64,000 nucleotides of DNA from Clostridium manihotivorum (lineage in GTDB: Bacteria > Bacillota > Clostridia > Clostridiales > Clostridiaceae), in assembly GCF_004015185.1 (NCBI RefSeq), contig NZ_CP025746.1, positions 3,117,776 through 3,181,775 of the forward strand, read 5' to 3'. The notes below the pieces were generated by a model. It searched no databases and had not been told where the DNA came from. It saw only the letters and a list, made by a program, of their open reading frames with translations. The position numbers and the translations under genes were made by a program. Of the stretch, positions 8,586 through 16,285 are shown in pieces; within the stretch, counting starts at the first letter, position 1, and each line of letters opens with the position of its first letter.

Positions 8586-9017
8586 ATGGCAAAAGCCAAT
8601 ATGAAGATGCCAGAGGAATTCCTATTGAAGGTATCCCGGTTAGCTGATCAGACTGATGTTATTCTCCCTAAGGTATTGGAAGTTGGTGGGTCAGTGGTGT
8701 TGGATAAAGTCAAAGGGAATCTGAGTGATGTGGTCGGTAAGAATACGAAATATCCCTCCAGAAGTACAGGCGAGCTATTATCTTCACTGGGTCTTTCGGA
8801 TGCAAAACAGGATAGAGACGGTAACTTTAATGTGAAAGTAGGTTTCTCAGAACCACGTTCTGATGGTGAGAGCAATGCTAAAATTGCTACTATCATTGAA
8901 TATGGCAAGCATGGTCAGCCTGCAAAACCTTTTCTGAAACCTGCGAGAACTGCCTCCAGAAAGCCTTGCATCAACGCGATGGTCGCCAAGTTGGAGGAGG
9001 AGATCGACAAGATATGA
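8586..9017 (+). CDS. HK97 gp10-type tail completion/neck protein
   Basis: A 143-residue protein of the HK97 gp10-like putative tail-component family, which helps join tail to head. RSTGELLSSLGLSDAK and IIEYGKHGQPAKPFLKPA match the usual pattern; the YGKHG...AKPFLKPA stretch is especially characteristic. The start at 8586 lies 6 bases after an AGGTG. GTG 8577 and ATG 8580 overlap that site. The end overlaps the next start. Confidence 0.83.
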   Translation: MAKANMKMPEEFLLKVSRLADQTDVILPKVLEVGGSVVLDKVKGNLSDVVGKNTKYPSRSTGELLSSLGLSDAKQDRDGNFNVKVGFSEPRSDGESNAKIATIIEYGKHGQPAKPFLKPARTASRKPCINAMVAKLEEEIDKI

Positions 9018-9355
9018 ATATTTTGGAGGAACTAAATACTCTCATAACTGCTATACCGATCCCCGTGGAAACCGGGGTTTTTTCTGGTTTAGCGCCGGAT
9101 GAGTATGTTGTGATAATCCCGCTTTCAGACATCTTTGAAGTCCATGCGGATAACCGTCCCGGCTTTGATGTACAAGAAGCACGGCTATCGCTGTTTTCAA
9201 AGAATAACTACTTAGAAAGGAAAAGACAGATCACAACAGCTTTATTAAATGCTGATTTCACAGTGACTGAACGTCGATATATCGGACACGAGGATGATAC
9301 TGGATATCACCATTATGCCATTGATGTGGCGAAAAATTATGGATTGGAGGAATAA
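9014..9355 (+). CDS. Tail terminator-like protein
   Basis: A 113-residue protein in the slot of the tail terminator/completion protein, between gp10-like and tail tube genes. Supporting evidence is its size, beta-rich DEYVVIIPLSDIFEVHADN and the GYHHYAIDVAKNYGLEE end. It overlaps the preceding gene by four bases (ATGA) and has GGAGGAGGAG upstream. I assign it mainly by position. Confidence 0.65.
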   Translation: MNILEELNTLITAIPIPVETGVFSGLAPDEYVVIIPLSDIFEVHADNRPGFDVQEARLSLFSKNNYLERKRQITTALLNADFTVTERRYIGHEDDTGYHHYAIDVAKNYGLEE

Positions 9356-9358
9356 CAT

Positions 9359-9949
9359 ATGGCAACTATCGGTCTTGATAGACTGTACTATTCAAAAATA
9401 ACCGAGGACGCTAACGGCGAGGAAACCTACGCTGTACCTGCGGTACTTGCAAAAGCCATCACTGCCGAACTCTCGGTAGAGCTAGTAGAAGCGATTCTGT
9501 ATGCTGATGATGGTGCCGCCGAGGTAGTGAAAGACTTTAATAGCGGTACACTTACCCTCGGTATGGACGACATTGGCCCTACAGTGGCAGCGGATTTAAC
9601 TGGTGCCTCTACTGATGATAACGGGGTATTGATTTCCGCAAGTGAGAATGTGAGTACACCTGTTGCAGTGGGATTTCGTGCACAGAAGGCAAACGGAACA
9701 TACAGATATTTCTGGCTATACCGCGTAAAGTTCGGTCTGCCTGAAACCAACCTGCAGACTAAGGCGGATTCTATTACCTTTTCCACACCTACTATTGAGG
9801 GAACGGTTATGCGCAGGAATAAGCTGGATGGCTTGGGCAAGCACCCGTGGAAAGCGGAGGTCACAGAAGGTGATCCAGGTGTTTCATCGACCACCATCAC
9901 CGGTTGGTTTACCCAAGTTTACGAACCGGTCTATACACCGGAACCATAG
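9359..9949 (+). CDS. Major tail tube protein
   Basis: A 196-residue major tail protein of the phi13/tuc2009 type. It opens with ATIGLDRLYYSKITEDANGEE, runs through the conserved beta sandwich including YRYFWLYRVKF and IEGTVMRRN, and ends WFTQVYEPVYTPEP. It polymerises around the tape measure to form the tail tube. It is followed at once by the G/GT chaperone genes, the standard order. Confidence 0.88.
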   Translation: MATIGLDRLYYSKITEDANGEETYAVPAVLAKAITAELSVELVEAILYADDGAAEVVKDFNSGTLTLGMDDIGPTVAADLTGASTDDNGVLISASENVSTPVAVGFRAQKANGTYRYFWLYRVKFGLPETNLQTKADSITFSTPTIEGTVMRRNKLDGLGKHPWKAEVTEGDPGVSSTTITGWFTQVYEPVYTPEP

Positions 9950-9960
9950 GAGGGGAAAAG

Positions 9961-10347
9961 ATGGATAATGAGAGAAGTGCCACTATTAACATCGGCGGTA
10001 AAGATTTTGAACTGATACTCACTACAAGAGCCACTAAAGCGATTGCAAATCGGTACGGGGGACTTGAAAATCTCGGAGAAAAATTGATGAAATCAGAAAA
10101 CTTCGAGATGGCACTGGACGAAATTGTATGGTTGATAACACTGCTTGCAAACCAGTCCATCTTGATTCGTAACCTGAAAAATAAGAACACACCTGAGGAG
10201 CTGCTTACCGAGGAAGAAGTGGAGCTTCTTACCTCACCGCTTGACTTGGCGGCGTATAAAAGTGCAATTACTGATGCAATGTTCAAAGGTACGAATCGCA
10301 ACGTGGAAAGTGAGGAAGAAAATCCAAAAAACGTGGAAGTCGGGTAA
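9961..10347 (+). CDS. Tail assembly chaperone gpG-like
   Basis: A 128-residue protein with the start MDNERSATINIGGKDFELIL and helical TRATKAIANRYGGLENL, typical of tail assembly chaperones that coat the tape measure. GGAGGGG precedes ATG 9961; an open frame from 9904 overlaps the tail gene and is rejected. Six codons before its stop there is a slippery heptamer that allows a -1 shift into the downstream frame, giving the longer GT form. Confidence 0.88.
   Translation: MDNERSATINIGGKDFELILTTRATKAIANRYGGLENLGEKLMKSENFEMALDEIVWLITLLANQSILIRNLKNKNTPEELLTEEEVELLTSPLDLAAYKSAITDAMFKGTNRNVESEEENPKNVEVG
10326..10332 (+). other. Programmed -1 ribosomal frameshift site (A AAA AAC)
   Basis: In the gpG frame the codons read CCA AAA AAC GTG, so A-AAA-AAC has the exact X-XXY-YYZ phasing of a canonical -1 slippery site. 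Slipping one base back joins codon 124 to a 67-codon frame that ends at 10535. This G/GT strategy is conserved in long-tailed phages. Confidence 0.85.
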
Positions 10348-10535
10348 CGGACGCTGAAGTCTTTACCCGGCTTCTTTACTATGGAACAGTTCAGATGGGC
10401 ATGAATGCAGAGGAATTCTGGCTTATGCCAATCGGACTGTTTTTTGATTTATGGGCCTGCCACAAGCAGTGGCATGGCATTGAAAAGCCAAAGAAGATTC
10501 GAACGATTGATGATATTATCCCACCGGGTATTTAG
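10332..10535 (+). CDS. T domain of tail assembly chaperone gpGT (read by -1 frameshift)
   Basis: After the shift the frame encodes 67 residues, including TDAEVFTRLLYYGTVQMGMNAEEFW and FFDLWACHKQWHG, a pattern found in T-like extensions of Firmicute tail chaperones. It has no ribosome site or good start of its own, so it should be made only as the C-terminal part of a 191-residue fusion. The T part binds tail tube subunits while the G part binds the tape measure. The tape measure gene begins 14 bases after the stop. Confidence 0.82.
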   Translation, partial: RGSRVTDAEVFTRLLYYGTVQMGMNAEEFWLMPIGLFFDLWACHKQWHGIEKPKKIRTIDDIIPPGI

Positions 10536-10549
10536 GAGGAGGTGAAGGT

Positions 10550-12970
10550 ATGGCAGATAATTTTGGGTTAAAAATTGGCGTTGAGGGCGAGCGTGAGTTT
10601 AAGAAGGCTCTTTCCGAAATCAATCAAACATTTAAGGTACTTGGTAGTGAAATGGCCCTTGTGACCAGTCAGTTTGATAGAAACGATAAATCCATCCAGT
10701 CGGTTACTGCCCGTAATGCGGTTCTGAATAAAGAAATTGACGCACAAAAAGACAAGATTGCCACCCTTAGGGCTGCTCTTGATAATGCCGCCTCCTCTTT
10801 CGGTGAAAATGACCGACGTACTCAGAATTGGCAGATTCAGCTAAATAGAGCTCAGGCAGAACTCAATGGTATGGAACAAGAGCTTGAGGAGTCCACAATT
10901 GAAGCGGATAATCTCGGTGAAGAATTAGATGATTCCGGCAAAAGTGCAGAAGATACTGGCGGTAAGTTTGAAAAGCTTGGCGGTGTACTTAAGGGCATCG
11001 GTGTAGCAATGGGGGCGGTTGTAGTTGCAGCTGGAGCCGCTGCTATAAAGCTAGGTAAAGAGGTAGTTACGCAGTTCGGAGAGTTGGAACAAAATCTGGG
11101 TGGCTCTGAAGCGGTTTTCGGTGCATATGCTGCATCCATTCAGAAAACCGGTGAGGAAGCCTATAAAAATCTGGGGGTATCCCAAAGTGAGTATCTTGCG
11201 ACCGCCAACAAAATGGGTGCATTGTTCCAAGGCTCGGGTATCGAACAGCGTAAAAGTCTTGAATTGACCGAAAAAGCGATGCAACGTGCTGCAGACATGG
11301 CCTCCGTTATGGGAATAGATATGTCCTCTGCATTGGAGGCTGTCACAGGTGCGGCAAAAGGTAATTTCACGATGATGGATAACTTGGGTGTTGCGATGAA
11401 CGCCACAAACATCGAAGCTTACGCTCTCGCAAAGGGGCTGGATTTCACTTGGAATACTGCAACACAAGCGGAAAAAGCCGAAGTTGCAATGCAGATGTTT
11501 TTTGAGAACACGGAGCAGTACGCGGGAAATTTTGCAAGAGAGTCAACTCAGACAATTTCCGGTTCTATTGGATTGTTACAGGCTGCACTTGGTTCTTTTA
11601 CAGCTGGACTCGGCAATGCCAATGCTGACATGACCAATCTGACGGAAAATCTTGTGGATGCTTTTCGTTCAGTCGTTGAAAACATTGTTCCTGTTTTGGA
11701 AAACATCGTAACCGCACTCCCACCTGCGTTCGATGCTATATTAACTGCAGTGGGCGACCTGCTTCCCCTGTTGCTGGAAACTGTCACGGGCCTGTTCACC
11801 CAGGTGTTGGAGACACTCCTAAACCTATTACCTGAACTAATTCCAGCGGCAGTGGATGCTGTAATGACGATTGTTGGAGCATTGATTGATAATCTTCCGT
11901 TGCTCATAAATGCGGCAATAGAACTGGTAACCGCACTTGTGGAGGGTATTGGAATAGCTTTACCCCAGCTCATACCTGCAGCAGTTTCTGCAGTCACTCA
12001 GATTGTCAAAGGGTTGATTGATAACCTACCTTTGATTCTGGATGCAGCTTTACAGTTGATTATTGGATTGGCGGAAGGATTAGTGGAAGCAATACCTCAG
12101 CTTGTTTCTGCATTGCCTGCCATCATCGAAGCAGTGGTGGATTTTTTAATAGAATCTATTCCACAGATCATTGATGCGGGCATTCAATTATTGACTTCAT
12201 TGGTTACAGCGTTGCCAACTATTATTACAGCAGTTGTTGAGGCAATTCCGCAAATTATCGACAGTATCATTAGTGCAGTCATTGGGTCGATTCCCATGAT
12301 TATTGATGCAGGAATCCGGCTTTTGATATCGCTGATACAAGCACTTCCACAGATTATTACTACTGTTGTAGGTGCGATTCCAAAGATTATTACCTCAGTG
12401 GTAAACGCTATTGTAGGAAATATCGATAAGATTATTTTGGCAGGTGTTCAGCTGTTTGTGGCATTGATTGCAAACCTTCCAAGGATAATCGTGGAGATTG
12501 TTAAGGCAGTTCCACAAATCATCTCAGGACTGGTTAGAGCTTTTACCGGGTATATAAGCCAAATGTCTCAAGTGGGCGGTAATCTGATTAGAGGATTGTG
12601 GAAGGGTATTTCGGACGCAGGCGCATGGCTATGGAGTAAAATCTCTGGATTTTTCGGAAATGTTGTATCGAAGATTAAGGACTTCTTCGGTATCCGTTCC
12701 CCTTCAACTCTATTTGCAGGAATTGGCCAGAATATGGGCGAAGGCATCGGTGTTGGTTTTGAGGACGCAATGTCAACAGTTACTAGGGATATGCAAAATG
12801 CAGTACCAACAAGTTTTGATTGGAATTACAGAGGTTTATCCGGGCAAGGCGGAGCCACCGGTACAAGTATTACTCAGAATATCTCGGTGGTGTCACCTAA
12901 GGCTTTATCAGAAAAAGAAATAGCACGGGAGTTTAAAAATCTGTCCCGTAAACTAGCACTTGAATTATAA
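10550..12970 (+). CDS. Tail tape measure protein
   Basis: This 806-residue protein sets tail length. The N-terminus is a coiled coil (residues ~20-130, KKALSEINQTFKVLGSEM then long heptads). GVAMGAVVVAAGAAAIKLG near 150 is a hydrophobic segment. Residues ~385-665 are hydrophobic repeats of about 40 residues built on IPQIIDAGIQLL-type helices. FFGIRSPSTLFAGIGQNMGEG near 710 is the conserved C-terminal motif. GGAGGAGGTGAAGG is a very strong ribosome site. At 806 residues it predicts a tail of roughly 120 nm by the usual rule of about 1.5 angstrom per residue. Confidence 0.93.
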   Translation: MADNFGLKIGVEGEREFKKALSEINQTFKVLGSEMALVTSQFDRNDKSIQSVTARNAVLNKEIDAQKDKIATLRAALDNAASSFGENDRRTQNWQIQLNRAQAELNGMEQELEESTIEADNLGEELDDSGKSAEDTGGKFEKLGGVLKGIGVAMGAVVVAAGAAAIKLGKEVVTQFGELEQNLGGSEAVFGAYAASIQKTGEEAYKNLGVSQSEYLATANKMGALFQGSGIEQRKSLELTEKAMQRAADMASVMGIDMSSALEAVTGAAKGNFTMMDNLGVAMNATNIEAYALAKGLDFTWNTATQAEKAEVAMQMFFENTEQYAGNFARESTQTISGSIGLLQAALGSFTAGLGNANADMTNLTENLVDAFRSVVENIVPVLENIVTALPPAFDAILTAVGDLLPLLLETVTGLFTQVLETLLNLLPELIPAAVDAVMTIVGALIDNLPLLINAAIELVTALVEGIGIALPQLIPAAVSAVTQIVKGLIDNLPLILDAALQLIIGLAEGLVEAIPQLVSALPAIIEAVVDFLIESIPQIIDAGIQLLTSLVTALPTIITAVVEAIPQIIDSIISAVIGSIPMIIDAGIRLLISLIQALPQIITTVVGAIPKIITSVVNAIVGNIDKIILAGVQLFVALIANLPRIIVEIVKAVPQIISGLVRAFTGYISQMSQVGGNLIRGLWKGISDAGAWLWSKISGFFGNVVSKIKDFFGIRSPSTLFAGIGQNMGEGIGVGFEDAMSTVTRDMQNAVPTSFDWNYRGLSGQGGATGTSITQNISVVSPKALSEKEIAREFKNLSRKLALEL

Positions 12971-12983
12971 AGGAGGTACGGCC

Positions 12984-13835
12984 ATGGAACTAACCTATAT
13001 TAATGCAGATGGAGAGAGTATTACTCTCAGACAAAGCCGTCCGTACTTTCTTACTAAGATAGACGGGACTGGGAACATACGACAAACCGTTAACACTTTT
13101 AAGGCGCCTGACCAAGACGGCGCTTTTTATATCTCATCTACACTAGATATGCGAAACATCACGCTAGAAGGTACGGTTGTTGCTGGTACTCCTGACGAGG
13201 CCTATGTGCGGAGACAGCGCTTCCTTCAGATATTTAGTCCAAAGCTACTTGGGACGCTTCAGTATCGAGGGCGACAGATTTCCTGTGTGGTTGAGGAGGC
13301 AGGGTTTGCCGTTTCCAATCGGCAACGGGTACCCAATTTCTTTGTCAGCCTACTCTGCCCATCACCTTTCTTTGAGACCTTGGAGGAGGTGAGAGAGGAA
13401 CTGGCGTCATGGATACCACTGTTAGAGTTTGAACTGGAGATACCAACGAGTGGTATGGAATTTGGAATGCGTCAGCCAAGCCAGATCATTACCGTGGAAA
13501 ATATCGGTGATGTATCCTGTGGATGTGAAATTGTATTTCGAGCGCTAGGTACAGTAACGAACCCGGAACTCTTAAACATAGACACCGGTGAATTCATCCG
13601 GCTTCTCACGACGATGAATGCAGGGGATGAGCTTCGAGTATATACCCATTTCGCTGGCAAACGTGTAGTCAGAGTTGATGGAATGACCCAAACTAACGCT
13701 TTTTCACTGTTAGACACCAATTCTGTGTTCTTTCAGCTTGCAGCAGGTATTAACACACTTCGCTACGATGCTTCAGTCAATATGGATCTGCTGGAGGTTA
13801 GCATTTACTTTCGTCCACAATTTCTGGGGGTGTAA
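12984..13835 (+). CDS. Distal tail protein (Dit)
   Basis: A 283-residue distal tail protein of the siphovirus tail family, forming the hexameric hub at the tail tip. FKAPDQDGAFYISSTLDMRNITLEG, RYRGR-like LQYRGRQISCVVEEAGF and CPSPFFE are characteristic of the N-terminal belt domain; the C-terminal half is beta-rich. I start at 12984 after AAAGGAGGTACGGCC; the frame from 12960 lies inside the tape measure gene. It is followed by a Gp37-like Tal protein, the expected partner. Confidence 0.85.
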   Translation: MELTYINADGESITLRQSRPYFLTKIDGTGNIRQTVNTFKAPDQDGAFYISSTLDMRNITLEGTVVAGTPDEAYVRRQRFLQIFSPKLLGTLQYRGRQISCVVEEAGFAVSNRQRVPNFFVSLLCPSPFFETLEEVREELASWIPLLEFELEIPTSGMEFGMRQPSQIITVENIGDVSCGCEIVFRALGTVTNPELLNIDTGEFIRLLTTMNAGDELRVYTHFAGKRVVRVDGMTQTNAFSLLDTNSVFFQLAAGINTLRYDASVNMDLLEVSIYFRPQFLGV

Positions 13836-13837
13836 CC

Positions 13838-15754
13838 ATGGAACTGTATATCTACAATTCAAATAGAGAGCTTGAGGGCATCGTGGAATCTTTTGAGTAT
13901 CTGCGATGGACGAGGCGATACTCACAGTGCGGCTCCTTTGAGATAAAAGCCATAGCCACACAAGAGAATGCGGATCTCCTTAAAGAGGGTAATATCATTT
14001 GGAAGAACGACGATGAGGAAGCCGGTATCATTGAGCACCTGGAACTATCCCAAACCGAGCAGGAATTTATCACTGCAAGTGGCCGCTTTGTCACGTCCCT
14101 TCTTGCAAGGCGTATTGTATGGCAAACGGAGATACTGTCAGGCGACCTGTCTGCCTGTGTAGAGCAGCTCATAAATAATAATCTCATCAATCCCTCTGAT
14201 ACAGCAAGAAAGATCACTGATATATCCTTTTCATCTCCAAACCTGAGTGTGCCCATCAGTACACAGGTATCATACCGGAACTTGATGGATGTGGTGACGG
14301 ACCTATGCGGGGTTTCAGATGTTGGTATCAAGACCATGTTTACTCCTGCGTCAGGGGTTTTTACGGTAACGTTGTATATGGGCACTGAGTCACAAGCGGT
14401 ATTCTCCAAGGGGTATGAGAATTTAATTGAACAAATTTATACAATAAGCGCTGCTGACTATGCCAATACCGCGCTCGTCGGCGGCGAAGGCGAAGGTGCA
14501 GATCGGACATTTGTTGCCATTACAAGTGGTTCTGGAGAGACACGGCACGAAATCTTTGTGGATGCCAAAGACCTGCGTGAGGACGATTTCGGAGCAGACT
14601 ACATCGACACACTGATTTTTCGGGGTCAAAGTAAGCTAAGCGAGCAGGCAATACGTTATTCCTTCGATACATCAGTTAATCCCCACGGCAATTTAACATA
14701 CAAGACAGACTTCGACCTTGGTCAGACCGTTAAAGTCATTTCCAAGGAATGGGGTATATCCATGACAACACGCATCACTGAAGTCGAAGAAACCTATGAT
14801 GCAGACGGTCAGAGTATCAGTGTAGTGTTTGGAAAAGCTGAGTTAACAATAGCACAGAAAATTCGCTCCGATATGAGTGAGGTTAAAACGGCAATTTATG
14901 CTCCGACCGGTATTTCTGAGGTGACGGAGGCGCTAGGAAATGTGACAGAAGCTCTTGGTGACTTAAATGAGGTAGACCCTAAAATTCAAGGAGATAGCGT
15001 AACCGATACCATAAATAATCTGTTTGGAAAACTTCCCGCGCTTGAAATAAATGTTGGAGCGGGTACTATATCTATCGGTCAATATGCCTTACACAATATG
15101 ATGCCGGGAGAGGCTTTTTACTTTACCTCATGGAGTGGGAACAAGTTTAGTGATCAACCAAGTGACGATGGTCATGTGTTTCTGATAAAGCACAGTGGGG
15201 ACAACACGGGAAGTGGATATCAGCGAGCGATGGGATTTTTTATTTCACGCAACACCATGACGTTTTATGTGATTTCTGTTTTCGTATTCAACAATCCATC
15301 TGGTCAAGCGAACTGGCTGAATATCAATAATGAACCTATAACTACAGCAAGACTTGCAAATGGAGCAGTCACTGGTACGAAGATTGCAGACCGTACGATT
15401 ACAGCTGTCAAAATGGCGTCCTCATTTACCGATTACTCAACAACAGAGCAAAACACAGGGCGGCTATGGGTAGATGGGAAGACCATTTATCGGAAACAAA
15501 TAAATCTTGGTTCCCTCCCGAACGCGACCCCGGGAAGCGTAGCCCACGGTATAGCAAACCTCAATACTGTTGTCAGCTTAACTGGCTTTGCAACGAATGG
15601 GACTGTTTTTCTGCCATTACCACTTGCAAGGTACAACAACTTTGCATCACAAATAGGTCTCTACGCAGATAAAACCAATATCGTTGTTGAACCAGGTAAT
15701 GACAGGACAGCATTTACTGGCTACGTAATTATGGAATACACGAAAACCGTCTAA
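13838..15754 (+). CDS. Gp37-like tail-associated protein (Tal)
   Basis: A 638-residue protein whose first ~350 residues match the siphovirus ReqiPepy6 Gp37-like family (FEYLRWTRRYSQCGSFEIKA, then GIIEHLELSQTEQEF), a tail-tip hub fold used as the tail-associated baseplate protein. A linker of T/A/N-rich short repeats (residues ~500-525, LANGAVTGTKIADRTITA) leads to a C-terminal beta domain (from about WVDGKTIYRKQINLG) seen at the ends of many Firmicute tail proteins. No peptidase motif is seen. Confidence 0.83.
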   Translation: MELYIYNSNRELEGIVESFEYLRWTRRYSQCGSFEIKAIATQENADLLKEGNIIWKNDDEEAGIIEHLELSQTEQEFITASGRFVTSLLARRIVWQTEILSGDLSACVEQLINNNLINPSDTARKITDISFSSPNLSVPISTQVSYRNLMDVVTDLCGVSDVGIKTMFTPASGVFTVTLYMGTESQAVFSKGYENLIEQIYTISAADYANTALVGGEGEGADRTFVAITSGSGETRHEIFVDAKDLREDDFGADYIDTLIFRGQSKLSEQAIRYSFDTSVNPHGNLTYKTDFDLGQTVKVISKEWGISMTTRITEVEETYDADGQSISVVFGKAELTIAQKIRSDMSEVKTAIYAPTGISEVTEALGNVTEALGDLNEVDPKIQGDSVTDTINNLFGKLPALEINVGAGTISIGQYALHNMMPGEAFYFTSWSGNKFSDQPSDDGHVFLIKHSGDNTGSGYQRAMGFFISRNTMTFYVISVFVFNNPSGQANWLNINNEPITTARLANGAVTGTKIADRTITAVKMASSFTDYSTTEQNTGRLWVDGKTIYRKQINLGSLPNATPGSVAHGIANLNTVVSLTGFATNGTVFLPLPLARYNNFASQIGLYADKTNIVVEPGNDRTAFTGYVIMEYTKTV

Positions 15755-15770
15755 AAGGAGGAATTGGTCT

Positions 15771-16274
15771 ATGGAGAAAAGCGGATTTTTTAACTCATCC
15801 GATGGAGATAGAGTCTATGGAGCAACGGACTTTGCAGCATATTTCGGAAGCCTTGTCTCGAATGGTGTATTTTACGCTACATCAACTAATCTTCAAGTGT
15901 CACCTGGGATTGGATTGGCGGTGAGCATTGCCGCGGGCAGTGCATGGATTAATGGATATAGGTATGAAAATACAGATGAATTAAACATACCTCTTACTAC
16001 GGCAAATGGAAGCAATCCTCGGATTGACCGAGTTGTCATTCGTTTAAGCCAGATCACCAGGAGCATTCAGCTTGCAGTTGTTACCGGGACTCCCACAGCA
16101 ACACCGGTAGCGCCAGAATTGACAAGAACAAGTGATATCTATGAACTGGGCATTGCTGATGTTCTAGTACCGGCGGCAGCAACATCGATATCAACAAATA
16201 ACATTACGGATACCCGATTGAATACCAGTCTATGTGGGTTGGTAAATTCGTTGGTTTCAGCGGTTTATGAGTGA
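15771..16274 (+). CDS. Baseplate/tail structural protein
   Basis: A 167-residue protein beginning KSGFFNSSDGDRVYGATDFAAYFGSL and containing GIGLAVSIAAGSAWINGYRYEN and NPRIDRVVIRLSQ. This layout recurs in Clostridial siphoviruses downstream of the Tal gene and probably forms a baseplate or receptor-binding adaptor. No enzymatic motif. AAAGGAGG precedes the start. Exact role inferred from position. Confidence 0.65.
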   Translation: MEKSGFFNSSDGDRVYGATDFAAYFGSLVSNGVFYATSTNLQVSPGIGLAVSIAAGSAWINGYRYENTDELNIPLTTANGSNPRIDRVVIRLSQITRSIQLAVVTGTPTATPVAPELTRTSDIYELGIADVLVPAAATSISTNNITDTRLNTSLCGLVNSLVSAVYE

Positions 16275-16285
16275 GGTGAGTTTCT

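Noticed and set aside
9427-10301. Long antisense open frames (157 and 130 residues) in the tail tube and chaperone genes
   Set aside because: They lie opposite strongly supported phage genes, have no ribosome site, and have Ser/Pro-rich composition typical of shadows.
13852-14409. 185-residue antisense open frame inside the Gp37-like gene
   Set aside because: Opposite a clear tail gene, no recognised motif, no promoter or ribosome site.
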